Shown: piece after piece, positions 22,701 to 33,974 of the stretch
How the letters are laid out: every line of letters begins with the position of its first letter
Position numbering within the stretch: the first letter of the stretch is position 1
Assembly (NCBI GenBank): GCA_030267565.1
Contig: BRXU01000015.1
Coordinates: forward strand, 2,727,001 to 2,791,000
DNA: 64,000 nucleotides
Direction of reading: 5' to 3'
Source of the DNA: Pleodorina starrii
Lineage: Eukaryota; Chlorophyta; Chlorophyceae; Chlamydomonadales; Volvocaceae
Position numbers and translations under genes: made by a program
The notes under the pieces: generated by a model
Told to the model about the DNA's origin: nothing
Databases searched by the model: none
Seen by the model: only the letters and a program-made list of their open reading frames with translations

Positions 22701-25700
22701 TGAAGCCATCGCCGCTCCTACGCCACTGCGGCTTGACCGGTGCCCGTCCCGGCAGGCGCTCCTGCATCTCCGCCCAGGGCATCGCCGCCGCGCTCTTGAA
22801 CGCCCACGCGACGGCCTGCACCTGCGCCGGCCTCCATATCACCATGCCGTCCGCGTCCGTCTCGCGCACTTGCAGCAGGGCTCCCCTGGGGTAATGGACA
22901 CGGCGGCAAGGCGGCGGCAAGGCGGCAGCAGGGCGGCGGCATGCACACGATGGCCGGCAACAGCACCATGTACGCAGCACGAACGGTTTGGCTCTGTGGA
23001 CCGTGTTGTCCTCAGGTGTGTAATGCCACGACTGGCACGAATGTCGGCATGTCGGCATGTAGGTTCTTTTGAGTTGCCCCCGGAGGAGGCTTGTGTGTGC
23101 CGCAGGAGGGCACATAGCCCTGCCTGGTTACGCCTGGGTTAATGATGAGATCGATGGAGATCAATGGCTCAAAACGGTGTGAGATCATTGGCGCAACCCA
23201 GAACAAGGCGGCAGCCCGTCAGCTGCCCGAAAGCGAGGCCGCGCTTCCGAGTCTGTAACCGCGAGACGCGCGAGACGTTAACCCTCGCGTGATGGTGGCG
23301 GCCGGCGGCGCGTACCTGCGCAACGTGGGCTCGCCCGCCTGGCGCCTCAGCTTGTCGTCGACCCTGGGGCGAAGGCTGGAGGCGGGCAGCTGCGGGACAG
23401 CCGCACATGACGCGATTGGACCAATCAAGCCAAGAAGCACACGCACAAGCACAAGCACAAGCTGTCGAAGCACGCAGCGAATAGAAACACGCACGTGTAC
23501 GTGTAGGGCCGCATGCACGTGTAGGGCTGTGCTTGTGAGAATCGCTTTCACGCGAGAGCGGCCGATCGGGTGCATGCGCGCAGGCGTTAAGAATCGTGAC
23601 ATGGTAAGCCCAGAATGCTGGCCATCCCACTGGGCTTGTCTTTAAGTCCCTCCTAAGCCTGCCAGATGACGACCGCGCGCGGGACCGCCCATTCGGGTCC
23701 TGACTCAAAAGGCGAGACGCTGCCGTGCCCCACGTGCTGACTGCATCTGACCAAGGACCTACCTCCACAAGCACCACCGTGCCTGCTGACGAAGTCGACG
23801 GACCTGCAGCCGCCTGATCGCCACCCTGCGGAGGAGGCAACACACCCAGACCCACATGCCCACGCCCACAGCCGTTGAGGGAGCCGCAGGAACTTTCGAT
23901 GCCCTTCAGCTCAGAATCGGCATCAACGCTGAAGACGCAACCTGAACAAACGCGGTACTCTGCTATCGCTTGTGTGCTATTGAGAAAAAAAGGGGGGTTG
24001 TGGATATGGGCTCTGGACTGGAGCGCCCAGCTGGAGCCGCACTGCGCAGACCCGCCCACCACGCCCCGCGCGTGCGGGCGCGTTTTGGCGGCGCCGAAGC
24101 ATCCAGCGACCCCTCCCCCTACTTAATGCTGGGTTCCGGGTCCGTCCGCTAACGCCGTCTCTATCCCTCCGCTGCGGTATCTTCCTTTCGGTATCTTCCC
24201 CCACTGCGCCACCCCACGCACACGGCCTTTACCTACCTTCATCTCAACTACGAGCTTTCCGTCGCCCAACACCTCTACGATGCGCCCGCCTCCCCGCCAG
24301 GCGTTGTACATGGAGCGGCACGCCGGCCGCTCCGCGCCTCCGCCGCTGTCCGACACCAGGACCTCGACCGGCACATCCACCTCCAGCGACTGAGGGTACA
24401 GGGCCTTCAGCACGGCTTCGGAGCCAAGGACAGGGCCAGCAGGCGCAGCGTGCGAGGCCTCCGCTGCGTCCGCTTTGCCGCCGGTGACCTCGCCGCCTTG
24501 TCGCGGCACATGCTTTCCGGTGCTCTCCACGACCTGCGTCAGCTGCACGTCCTCCGCGCTGTCGCCCGGGGCAGCGGTGCCGTCGCTGCTACTTGCCCCG
24601 GTGCCCTCTGTCGACTCCGACCGGCGGTCCGCCATCTGGACGTCGGCGTCCGCTTGACGGTCTGCTCCGCCTTGCTCGACGTCCATGTCCCCGGCATCCG
24701 TCCCGACCTTTGGCTCTGGCGCCGCCGCCGCTGCAGCACCGGACGCCGGATCAAGCGTATCCTTCGGTTTCGGAGCCGGTTCCGGAGCTTCTGCGGCGCG
24801 AGTGTCGCCTCCTCCGACCGCGGTGCCGCAGTCGGCCGGGGCGTCCGCCGCTGGCCCCGCCGCCGCCCCTCCTGTCGCCTGTTGCGCAGCCCCCGGGGTC
24901 TCCTCGACCGGCCCCTCCGCCGCATGCTCCCGCGCGGCCTGCTTTTCGCGGCGCTGCTGCTTCTTCCTCTCCTTCTCCCTCTGCCTCGCTTTGAAGCCCA
25001 GCAACACCTCGGTCTCGTTCGGGGCAAGCCCCGCAACATTGTTCGGCGCGCCCTCGCCTCCCGCCTCCTTCTCCTCCTCCTCCTCCTCCTCCTCAGCCTC
25101 TTTGGCGTCTGCACCTCCCTCTGCCGCGTCGTCCTGGCCGGCCACTGCGCGTCGGGCCGCCTTCGAGCTACGGCCACCGCCACCGCCGCCGCCGCCGGCA
25201 GCGGCAGCGTCGTCAGGCTCGGCTTCCATGCCTTGCACCTCCTCCCCGGGCTCCCCCGCATCCTCGTCGTCAATGAAGCTGCTGTCATAGCTCCCATCCT
25301 CCGACTCTCCCTCGTCGTCCTCCTCCTCGTCGTCGTCGTCACCCCCGCCGCCATCCACGCCTCCAGCCGCGCCTGCGCCCTTGCCGGCGGCGCCGCTCTC
25401 GCCTTTCGCCGCACTGCCGCCTTTCTTGCCCTTCCGCCGGCCAGCCGCGGGCTTCTCGCCGTCCTCCGGCCACCGCTCCCGCAGCTGCGCAGCCGCCAGT
25501 TGCTGCCAGGCCTGGGCTTCCTCCGCCGTCTTGCCCGCAGCGAGCAGCTTTAGCTTCAGCGCCTCCGCCTCGTGCACAGAGCCCTCGAGCATCTTGGCGT
25601 ACCTACAGCAGCAGCACCACCAGCACGTGACACGCGCATCAAAGGCGTCACACAGCGGCTTGGCAGTGCGGCCGCATCTCCTGGCCTCACCTGCCATCCT

Positions 25701-28700
25701 TTGCAGGCTGGGTCGTCGTCCCGGCAACACTACCGTATTTCCCGGCGCGCAGCGGGCACCAGCTTGGTGGCACCATCGCCCCAGCGGGAAAACAAGCACG
25801 GTGACAGGACCGGTTAAGGTCGGGCGCAGTGGCCTCAGCTGGCGCGCAGGCACCAGGAACACCAACGACGGATTCAAAATCACAAATGGCGGCAACCCAT
25901 CCAAATCGATCGACGAGCAGCCATGCAACCCTCCGCGCGTCGGGCTCGCTGGTCTGCACGCGTGAGCCCTTGGCTTTCGCCTGTGCCGCACTGCCCACAA
26001 ACACTTGCATCCGGTCCCGGTTCCGGTCCCGGTGGCGGTCAGCACCAGCGGCATGTGCCCACGCCCCCTCCGCGCCCGGCGAACCCGGCCAAGTCAGGGA
26101 CGAGAGGGGCTTGTGCCCACGCCCCTTTCCGCGCCCGCTTACTTGAGCTTCTCCTTCCGGGTGAAGGCCTCCTCCTGGTCAACGTAGGTCGTCGCCAGCT
26201 CGCGGCACACCGACATGATGCGAGCCTCCACGCGCTCCAGCTCCTCACGCCAGACGTCTTGCGTCGTGCGGCCAGGGGCCAGCCTCGCCGAGGTCGCAGC
26301 GGCGTCCAGGGCTGACTTCACCGCCGTGTGCGCCAGGCGACGCCAGTAGACCGCGCGCGCCTGCAAGTGAACGACGCATACACACGCGCCTGTCTTCTAC
26401 GTTCTAACATAACTGGGCGGTGGGGGACCGACCGATTGCAAGGGCAATATAGACATCCGGCAAGCGCAAAACAACTCCGCAACCGCAATCAATGATGTCT
26501 ACAGCCAGGGCCGAGTTACGGATTGCCCGACCCAAATCGCAAATGGGAGGATGGACCCCAGGACGCAAATCTGGGCCAATTTGGGCCACGATACCTGGGT
26601 TTTTGAGCGTCAGGGGCGTCAAGCGGCGCACGTGGCCGCTGGTGCTGACGGAGCACGGCGAGTGCGAAGTTGCTCTTCAGGGTTCAGGGAGCTACAGGCC
26701 CCTGCAGTGGTCGGCCGCTGGATAGGGCAGACAGCGGGGCAGGCTCAAGGGTGCGCTCGCATCCCTGGATTCCTCGCGGTGCGCGTGCGCGTGTTGTTGC
26801 GGGTTCCTCACCTCGAGCTTGAGCCGCGCCTTGGAGGCCTGCCACTCCGTCTTTATCCGCGCCACCTCCTGTGACAGGACCGCCATCAGCCGCTCCAGCG
26901 TCGCGTGGGTGTAGCGCGTCGTGATCTTGGACATGGGGTTGTTGCCGATCGCTGTGGAGCCACGGGGGAACGGGTCGGGTGCGGAGCTCAGTAGAGTGTT
27001 AAGAAGGTGAGCAGCATACCTCCCAATCGGGGAGGCCATTGGCGCAGTGGGCTTGCAGGGAGCGCCGCCCAGGTCCCAGGGCCTCGCCCGTCCGTCCCAA
27101 ACTGGACCAAGCTGTAGCACGTGGAACGACATGCGCTGATGTTAGGGATGTTGGGAGCTGTGAGCCGTTGTATGCTCGTCAGCCGACGAGCTGTTGCGCG
27201 AAGGCTGCCGCCACCGCGGCGGCCCTTGACGACCACCTCCACACCTCCACCGCAGCCTCCAAGAACCCGAACATAAGTGGCGCATTACAACCGTGCTAGG
27301 TGAACACACACACGCACGCGCGCGCGTTCACCTAGCACCGCTCCGCCAGCCCGGCTGATGTAGATCCCATGGCTAACCTACACCTACACCCGCACACACG
27401 CTATGTGCAGCGTCGCCGGCCTGAACCCGCCTTACCTCCCGTGGTCGCAAGCTCCCGCAGCATGCTGCGCACGCCGCTGGGAAGCACGGAGCTTGAAAAG
27501 CCCACGCCAATGGCGATCCCACCAGCGCGACCCTCGTCCGCAGCCGCACCACCGCCTGGCGCCACCACGCGCCGCACCGGCGCGGCCTTCCTGCGCCCCT
27601 CCGCACGACCCCCACCGCCGTCTGCGGCGCCGGCGGCACCAGCGCCCTCCACGTCCGCTGCGGGCCGCGACCGCGGGGCGCGCGGCGGCGGACTGTCCAG
27701 CGCGGCCGTCGCGTCCAGATCCTCCTCCTCGTCCGCGTCCGCCGGCCCCGTGGCTACTGCCGCCGCCGCAGCCTCGTCGTCGGCTCCTTCCAGCTCGTCT
27801 CCATCGGCGCTGTCATCGCTGACGAACTCGTCGTCTTGCTCGTCGTCCTGCGCGGAAGAGAAAGCATGGGGGTGGGCCCAGGTAGTGCGCGGAGCGCTGT
27901 CGGAGCGGCGCGCCGGGCGACAGAAACACGGTCTGCGCCGGTCTGCGCCCTGCTCTTCGGCAACCCTTCACGCATTGCGCGCAGTTCACCGCCGCTCACA
28001 CCACTCACACCACCGTTCGCACCTCCTCCCTGCGCGAGATCTCGTCCAGGTAGGCCTTATCATCGAACTCCTCCTGATCCGCATCGAGGCCGTCATCCGC
28101 GAAGCCGCCAGGCCCCCCGCCACCAGCAGCGCCCGCGCCCGCGTCGGCTTTCTTGGCGGCAGCCGCGACGAAGAAGCCGCCAGCGCCGCCGTCGGCGCCT
28201 TCATCGCCGCCACCGGGGCCGTCGGCCGAGATGGGCCCGTCGGTGTTTTGGAGAAAGTACTTCAGGACCTCCCTGCAAACCCAATTCACCGGTGGAAACA
28301 GACGTGGGCGCCATGTTCAGCGCCATGACGCTTCCAGGCTGACGCCCGACCCCGTAGGGCACATTACCCAGGGAGCGCATCGCCAGTCTGGCAGTACGGC
28401 CGTGAAGCTGTACATACACGGGAGCACACTGGGGCGGCTCACGCGACCGCCGTGTGCTGTGTGCACCACAGCTGCGACGAGGAGATTGATGGCATTGATG
28501 ACATTGCGGCGACCTGGAAGCGGCAATGTCACCCCTTCCCCTCACCTTGTCACCTACCGAGGGCGAACTTGCAATCCAGCAAGGTGGAATCAAGGTGGAC
28601 GCAGCAGATGCACTCGAGGTTGCATAATGCGTGTGAGGTTGCGCGCGTCGCTCGTAATCTAGGATGACTGCCACCCCCGACCGCCTTGCAAGTCGCAACG

Positions 28701-31127
28701 CACCTGCGCGTGTTCTTGTGGCCCAGTTGGTATCTGTAGCCGCCGCCCTCCCGCTGCACGCGAGTCCGATGCTTGAACTCTGTCTCCCACCTGTTTCCAT
28801 GGCAATTGCAAGCGGGGGGAGGGGAGGGGCCGCAAACCACCGGCGCCTTGACTTGCAGCCCTGATGCGCTGTGAGCGCTCGCGGACATCCGCACCCTGAC
28901 TTATTTACCGTGTCCAGCCAAAGACATGGCCACCGGCGACAACGCATAGCTGCATCTGCCACAAAACCACCCTCGGCGAAAAAACATCCTCGGCGATACC
29001 CGCCTGGTGTCCCGCCCGGGTGTCCCCCCACGCTGTCGGCACTCACTCCTCTCGGTCGATTCGCCGCGCCGCGCCGGGCCAGTTGGTGCACATGCCATGA
29101 GCTGGGTGCCCTGCAACGCATGGCGGATGGATGGAAGCCGTGGACCATCAACAGTTGGAACTTTGGACCGTTTGACAGTGCGCCCAGCGCGCTTGACTAG
29201 CGTTCACATCGAAGGGACGCCTGTCTGGAGCAAACCCAACCCAAGCCAGGTGCAACACAAGTCAATTGGGTGAGGGAAGAATGGCGGCGGGATGCATGCT
29301 CGCAGGGTAAGACAGGACCGGAGCGGTCGGGTCCCGCCTTGTCCCGAGGGAATGGCCTGGAAGTGTCAACATAGCGCACGCTCGCAGATCGAGACCAGCG
29401 GGTTGGAGGGCGTCAAGGCACCGTCAGGCGTGGGGTTGATATGCGCGAGTACCGCGCGCACAGGTGCCGGTACTCGTGAGAGTTCAGGCACGGGTTTCGT
29501 CACCGCTAGCGGCGGCCTCACAGGTCCACCCACCAAAGCAATACCAAGCGTCCTCATCGCCCTGGTCCTCCGACTCCTCTTCAGACTCCTCTTCGGCGTC
29601 CTCCTCCGCCACCTGGTCGCTTAGCGCCTCCGGCTGTTGCTGCGGCTCCGGCTGCACTTCCGGCAGCGGCCCCGACTGCGGTTCCGGCTCTGGCCGCTGA
29701 CGCCGTGCCGGCGACGTGGCCAGCGGCTCCTGATCATCATCGAAGCTTCTCGGCGTATGGTACTCGGGCTCGTCCATCAGGGCGTCCTCATCAACCGGGT
29801 GCGAGGCCCGTGGGGTCTCACACGCGCCTGGACTCCGTGGCGCCGCTGCCTGGCCTGCCACTGCCGCCACGCCTGCTGCTGCCGCCGGGGCTGCCGATGG
29901 GGCTGCCGGTGCCGTCGGGGTCGCCGCTGCCGCCAGGGTTGCCGCTGCCGTTGGGGTTGCTGCTGCGGCCGTGGTTGCCGCTGCCGCCGGAGTTGCTGCT
30001 GCGGCCGTGGTTGCCGATGCCGCCGGGGTCGCTGCCGCTGGCACGGGGGTCGTTGCCGCTGTCGCTGCCGCCGCCTCTGCCGGGGATGCCGCTGTCGCCG
30101 AGGCTGCTGCCGCCGCCAGGTCTGGCGCTCGAGCTGGCGCTGCTGCTGCCGCCTGGTCCGCCACTGCAGCTGGGGCTGCCACCGCTGCCGCTGGAGTCGC
30201 TGCTGCCACATCTTCCGCCGCGGCTCCAGCCGCTGCCGCTGCCGCCGCCTCCACCGGGTCCGCAGCTTCCTCCAGGGCCTCCAGATCTGCAGCCTCCATC
30301 CTGGAGAACGGTCGCTGCAGGTCGGCAAGCCGGAGCTCCCTTTCCACAATGTGTGTTGGTTCCGACGCCGGAAGCAAGCCGCGCATCTCCAGATCCATCA
30401 AGCCCTGCGCCAGCAGTGAGGCGCCCGCCTCCGTGCCTGCATCCACGTCTGCGCCTTCGGCACCGTACCGTCGTGAGGAGGTTGCTCCGCATGATGTCCA
30501 GTCCATGGTTGCAGCTGCCTCCGCCGGTGCAACGGTGTTGGGTGCAGCCGCGTTCTCTGCGGGTGCTTGGCGCCGAGACGCATCCGCTGCGGTGGGATCC
30601 AGGCGCTGGCCGCCAGCGGCACCGCAGCCCGGCTGTGATGAGGCGGCTGCGGCACCGACCAGCGCAGGCGACGCCACAGCTGCGGGATCCGTTGCCGAGG
30701 CGGCACCGTCGCCCAGTGGCCGGCGGTACACCCGGAACGGACCGGGAGCTTGGCCGTCCTCGCCCTTGTAACCAGACCCGTCAGCGGCCTCGACATCCGC
30801 CTCGACTACACCAGCAGGCGGCGGCAACCTGTCAGCAGCGTCGCGTCTTGCCTGCTCGGCGGGAACATCCTGACCGGCTGGCACCGCGTCTCCAGCGTTG
30901 GCCGGTCCTGCTCCGGCTGGACCGGCTGCCTCATGCGTGTAATCAGCTACCAAGTTCTTAGCATATTTGAGGATAGCAGGTAACAGGTCTGGCCTGTCGA
31001 ACACAATCCGCTCGAGCTCATCGAAACCACTGAGCGCGGTCTGATTCTGCGCCAAGTCATCCACAATTCCAAGCACGACATGCTGTAGATCAAGAAGACG
31101 GCATCTGAGCTTGCTGGGAAAAGACAT
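7614..31127 (-). CDS. ATRX/ARIP4-class SNF2 chromatin-remodelling ATPase (35 exons)
   Basis: Exons in gene order: 31127-29530, 28790-28704, 28272-28023, 27847-27436, 26951-26812, 26360-26143, 25602-24237, 23803-23763, 23363-23316, 22885-22686, 22421-22156, 21902-21779, 21513-21228, 20697-20608, 20350-20276, 19940-19786, 19486(or 19459)-19386, 19001-18870, 18276-18181, 17740-17420, 17246-16845, 16505-16296, 15972-15936, 15553-15441, 14866-14783, 14634-14484, 14369-13958, 13602-13533, 13014-12892, 12108-12004, 11695-11570, 11011-10709, 10530-10459, 10001-8563, 8157-7614. All phases close: about 3,398 residues. The SNF2 motor lies at roughly 1,864-2,615: LKEHQIDGLRFMW, Walker A GCILAHSMGLGKT, DEAH, TGYPLQNNLDEYY, VFSQS, SKAGSLGTNL and IYRFGQ. 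Family members are DNA-translocating nucleosome remodellers in the nucleus. The N-terminal half is acidic and basic low complexity; the C-terminal ~680 residues have Gln-rich coiled coil and disorder. No ADD zinc finger was found. ATRX versus ARIP4/RAD54L2 is unresolved. Weakest joins: exon 1/2, exons 8-9 and the start of exon 17. Confidence 0.88.
11197..11334. repeat. Perfect 23-bp intronic hairpin with a third inverted copy
   Basis: Arms 11197-11219 and 11227-11249 are perfectly complementary over 23 bp with a 7-nt loop (CCTGTGT). In addition, 11313-11334 is the exact 22-nt reverse complement of 11209-11230, which spans the loop, so alternative pairings exist. The element lies in the ATRX-like intron between exons 31 and 32 (11569-11012). 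It could be a MITE-like relic or a small-RNA precursor; the sequence alone does not decide. Confidence 0.8.
11524..11564. repeat. Telomere-like CCCTAAAA tract with CCTAGG units
   Basis: ACCGAACCTAGGA-type units run into CCCTAAAACCCTAGGG just inside the intron next to the end of exon 31 of the ATRX-like gene. CCCTAAAA is the complement of the TTTTAGGG telomere repeat known from Chlamydomonas. The tract is short and imperfect. Confidence 0.5.
12004..12005 (-). other. GC-type 5' splice site (ATRX-like exon 30)
   Basis: On the gene strand the exon reads ...AACGCGCAG followed by GCGAGT. The next exon, at 11695, begins GCCATCGCC after a CAG acceptor. Joining them restores the conserved NPVFNAQ-AIARIYRFGQ helicase motif in frame. 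No GT site nearby keeps both halves. The intron (12003-11696) is therefore GC-AG. Confidence 0.85.
12112..12190 (+). repeat. G-rich tandem repeat in ATRX-like intron
   Basis: About eight units of the form (G/C)AAGGGGG(T/G)(C) run along the plus strand, which is the template strand of the ATRX-like gene, next to the start of exon 30 (12108). Several runs of five or more G are spaced by 3-5 nt, a pattern able to form G-quadruplexes. Confidence 0.7.
12443..12479. repeat. Second intronic hairpin (12-bp arms)
   Basis: TATGGGGCCACT at 12443-12454 is perfectly complementary to AGTGGCCCCATA at 12468-12479, with a 13-nt C/G-rich loop. It lies in the intron between ATRX-like exons 29 and 30. Confidence 0.65.
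17420..17421 (-). other. GC-type 5' splice site (ATRX-like exon 20)
   Basis: The exon end reads TCCAATAAG followed by GCAAGC on the gene strand, the classic strong context for a GC donor. The next exon (17246) starts GTGTACATGCTG after GCAG. Frame and the helicase sequence (LTSNK-VYMLGDDDK) continue only with this junction. The nearest GT (GTCCAA) gives the wrong frame. Confidence 0.85.
20160..20240. repeat. GGCATCCGGC tandem words
   Basis: Overlapping units of GGCATCCGGCAA/GCCGGATGCC, partly palindromic, lie in the intron between ATRX-like exons 15 and 16. Confidence 0.55.
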
Positions 31128-31547
31128 CCTTTAAACATAAAAAAACGGGGGTGTCACATAACGCTTCAAAGCATGGCAGACACTAGACACCTAACAGATG
31201 CAGTCAAACACTACATATGTATATTTCATTTAGCTTCCATCGAAGTGGCGACTGGTCCGCCGGTCAGGCATAGCACGCGTATCAGGACAGAGCCGAGACG
31301 AATCGCAGGCAGCGCACGACAAAACACGTTACGGCACATGGAGTGCCTTCCACATTGCTTCACAGAGGCCGTGATGCTGTAGCAATTTAGGTTTATCCAA
31401 TTTCAATTGTAAGCTCTAAAAAACGATGCCCCCGCGGTCGGCCTGGGGGGCGCGCTTTGCAGTCCTTGAGATACTGTACCTCATCAAACATTGGGTGGAC
31501 ATCGTTGGCCTCCTCGCCCACAACATAGTGCTAATCAGAACGTAGGA
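31128..31547. promoter_or_regulatory. Shared divergent promoter region
   Basis: Only about 420 bp separate the ATG of the ATRX-like gene (minus) from the ATG of the DUF2306-type gene (plus). The stretch is AT-richer than its surroundings and has no coding potential. It must contain both start sites and 5' leaders. No TATA box could be assigned with confidence. Confidence 0.55.
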
Positions 31548-32533
31548 ATGCATATGGACAAGGATAAGGTGCTAGTCGTGGCCGTGGCGCCGCTTCTTCT
31601 CTGCATGAGCGGATGGGTTGGGTTACATCCTGCCTCTTACCTGTGAGTGGTTGAGAGACGGGAGTATACCCATCACCTCGCCGCTCTCACCGCCTCTCCA
31701 CTACTACGCGCTGGTTGGCGTGCCTTGTCCCCCACCGCTCCTTGTCCCCCATCGCCATGTCCGATGTCCCCCACCGCCCTTCTTCTACCATCGTCAGGGC
31801 CGGCTGGTGGCCCGCGCACGACGCTATACTAGAACGCCTGATTTCGCAGCCGGGCATGGCTACGCCGTCCGACGTCCTCTCCAAGTACGCGCCCCACACC
31901 GCCGTGAAGCTGACCCACATCCTCCCCTCCGGCGTCTGGTCACTCTGCGGCGCGCTGCAGCTCATCCCCCGGCTCCGCACGGCCGCGCCGCGCCTGCACC
32001 GCGTCTCGGGTCAGGTCATGTCCTTGTGCTCATGCCTCATCGTGGTAGGCTACGCGCTGATGGAGGTGCGCGGCTTGGTGGCCGCGCCCCTGCCCGCCGC
32101 CGCCGTCCAAACCGGCGCCGACGGTGTTCGCGGCGGCGCCGACAACGATGCGAACCCACACCATCCGGCCCTGCGGTTGCTCAGCGCGTGGTTCCTGCTG
32201 ACGGCCGGCGCGGCGCTGGTCCAGGCGCGCCGGGGGAACTACAGGGCGCACCGGCGGTGGGCCCTTCGACACATCGCGTCGGGCGCCTGGGTCATCTTAC
32301 AGCGCCTGTTTGTGCTGGGCATCGCGGCATGGGCGTCGGCGGCCGGCGTGGCGTTTTCGGAGGCGCGTCGGCGGGAGCTCTTCTTTGCGGCGGCCTCTGC
32401 GGCGGTGGTAACAAGCGTAGCGACTGCGGAGCTGTATCTTTGGCTGGCGGCCGAGCGCTCGTCCCCGATGGCAGCCGCGGCGACGCCGCCGCGGCATCCC
32501 TCGCGCGGCAAGACCAGCACCAAGACGGACTAG
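31548..32533 (+). CDS. DUF2306-type predicted membrane protein
   Basis: Two exons, 31548-31642 and 31798-32533, join in phase 2 and give 276 residues. Exon 1 starts MHMDKDK and encodes a hydrophobic first helix (VLVVAVAPLLLCMSG); its GTGAGT donor and the TCGTCAG acceptor after a pyrimidine-rich tract define the intron. Four further hydrophobic segments follow. The third, GQVMSLCSCLIVVGY, and the basic motif RAHRRWALRH before a long helix fit the DUF2306 family of small integral membrane proteins, where a His-x-x-Trp-x-x-Arg element follows an extracytoplasmic loop. The function of this family is unknown. A single-exon model starting at 31715 is open but would discard the better first helix. 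It is divergently paired with the ATRX-like gene. Confidence 0.75.
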
Positions 32534-33974
32534 GCGAGTGTACGGGGCCTACCGGTATGGCTGGCGGCGTCTCACTTGTGCTGCCTCGGCAGGGTAGCCC
32601 AGACTCGTGCGCCGGACCGTGGATTGTTTAAGAGATTCATGACCCAATACCGTTTATGCCGTTGCCATATATTTCCGCCAGCAAGGTGCGTCTCTTACCG
32701 AGCGGCATGGTTCGACGTTCACATGCATACGCAGCCCGCTGAGTGCTGCATGGGCGGACGAAGTGGTTATGCGTCGTGCTGCATCATTAACAACTGTTGT
32801 GCACGTGCGGGCAATTGCATGACGGCCGCGGACGACTGCTGGTCAAGTAGGCGGCCAGGAGTGTCACTTGATTGAGAAGCCCCGGGAGGCACTGCTCAGC
32901 CGGGGGGCGCGGGGGCGCGGAGTGTGCGGGGCGGTTTTTGTATGAGACGGTAAGCGGGTGGTGCCTGGAGGAGACCTTGTGGGTTGTGGGTTGTTGCAGT
33001 GGGTGTAGAGACGTGTGGTGTTTCGCACGAGCCGAAGGCGGCTGCCTCACAGCTGAACCGCACTCCTGCGCATTGCTCGACGCAGACCCTCCGTTCCTTG
33101 CTTTCGTGTCTATCACAAAAGAACCGGTGACAGGTATTGTCTGGTGCGGTTACATATGCTGTCCCCATTTCCGGGGCCCCTAGCGACGTAGGGACGTTGC
33201 CTAGTTGGGAGTCAGGCGATTGAGCTAGTGGTTCAAAGATGGGGACGGCCACTCGGCCAGCAGCCCCCTCCAAAAAGTACCCCAGTGTTTTTACAAGCTG
33301 ATTATTTACAAGTTGATGAACTTAATGTATGCATTGAGATGCATGTTCGGCACGTCGGTGTGTGTGTTCTTTCATGGATTGATTGTCAATGACGCCCTTC
33401 AGTGCACTGCAGGAAGAGTGTTAGCTCAATCGTTGGATGACTCTATTCCCACGGATACCGGTATGCTGGGGGTGAACATTTAGGAAGTTGTGCACAGGAT
33501 TCTGCTGCAGCGTGGCGGAGTGGAGGGTCTGGCGGTGTGGCGCTCTGTGGTATGCAGGTCCCGAATGACCCACGGGTCAGCAGCTCGCCTTGTTGGGCTC
33601 CTGGTCTCCCGGTCCAGCTCCATGATTAAGGAGCACTGCATCAAGTTTGAGGGCCGTGTTATCACTTGTTGGGCCCAAATGGAGATTGAGAGCGAGCGCG
33701 TCGCAGACGGTTTGCGTCACTGTCGTGCAAGCGCGCGGCGATGGCCGGCGGTTGATGACGCCGTCCGAAGGGCCCTCCAAAACACGACTCCCAAGACGCC
33801 GTAATCGAAGACGCACTCCGCTGCTCATTTAAGAGCACCATTCGCGCCCAAGAATCCACAATCTTGCTGTGAAATATCTCGAACCCATATCGAGTGCCCG
33901 TGTCTTTGCCCCACCAAGTGCCAACAGCTGTCATTCAAGTCAAGCACAGGTCCAAAACCGCCGGAGCCGAGGCA
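32534..33974. other. Intergenic region
   Basis: No supported exon. It contains the 3' UTR of the upstream gene and the caleosin promoter and leader. Two TACCGGTA palindromes (32550, 33456) are present. Base composition is lower in GC than in the coding exons. Confidence 0.5.

Noticed and set aside
23880..23980. Possible ATRX-like exon with CSGCVFSVDADSELKG
   Set aside because: No combination of its acceptors and donors gives phases that fit exons 7 and 9; the 41-nt exon at 23803-23763 does.
31715..32533. Single-exon start (MACLVPHRSL) for the DUF2306-type gene
   Set aside because: The stretch before 31798 is a pyrimidine-rich intron end; the spliced model supplies a proper first membrane helix and closes in phase.
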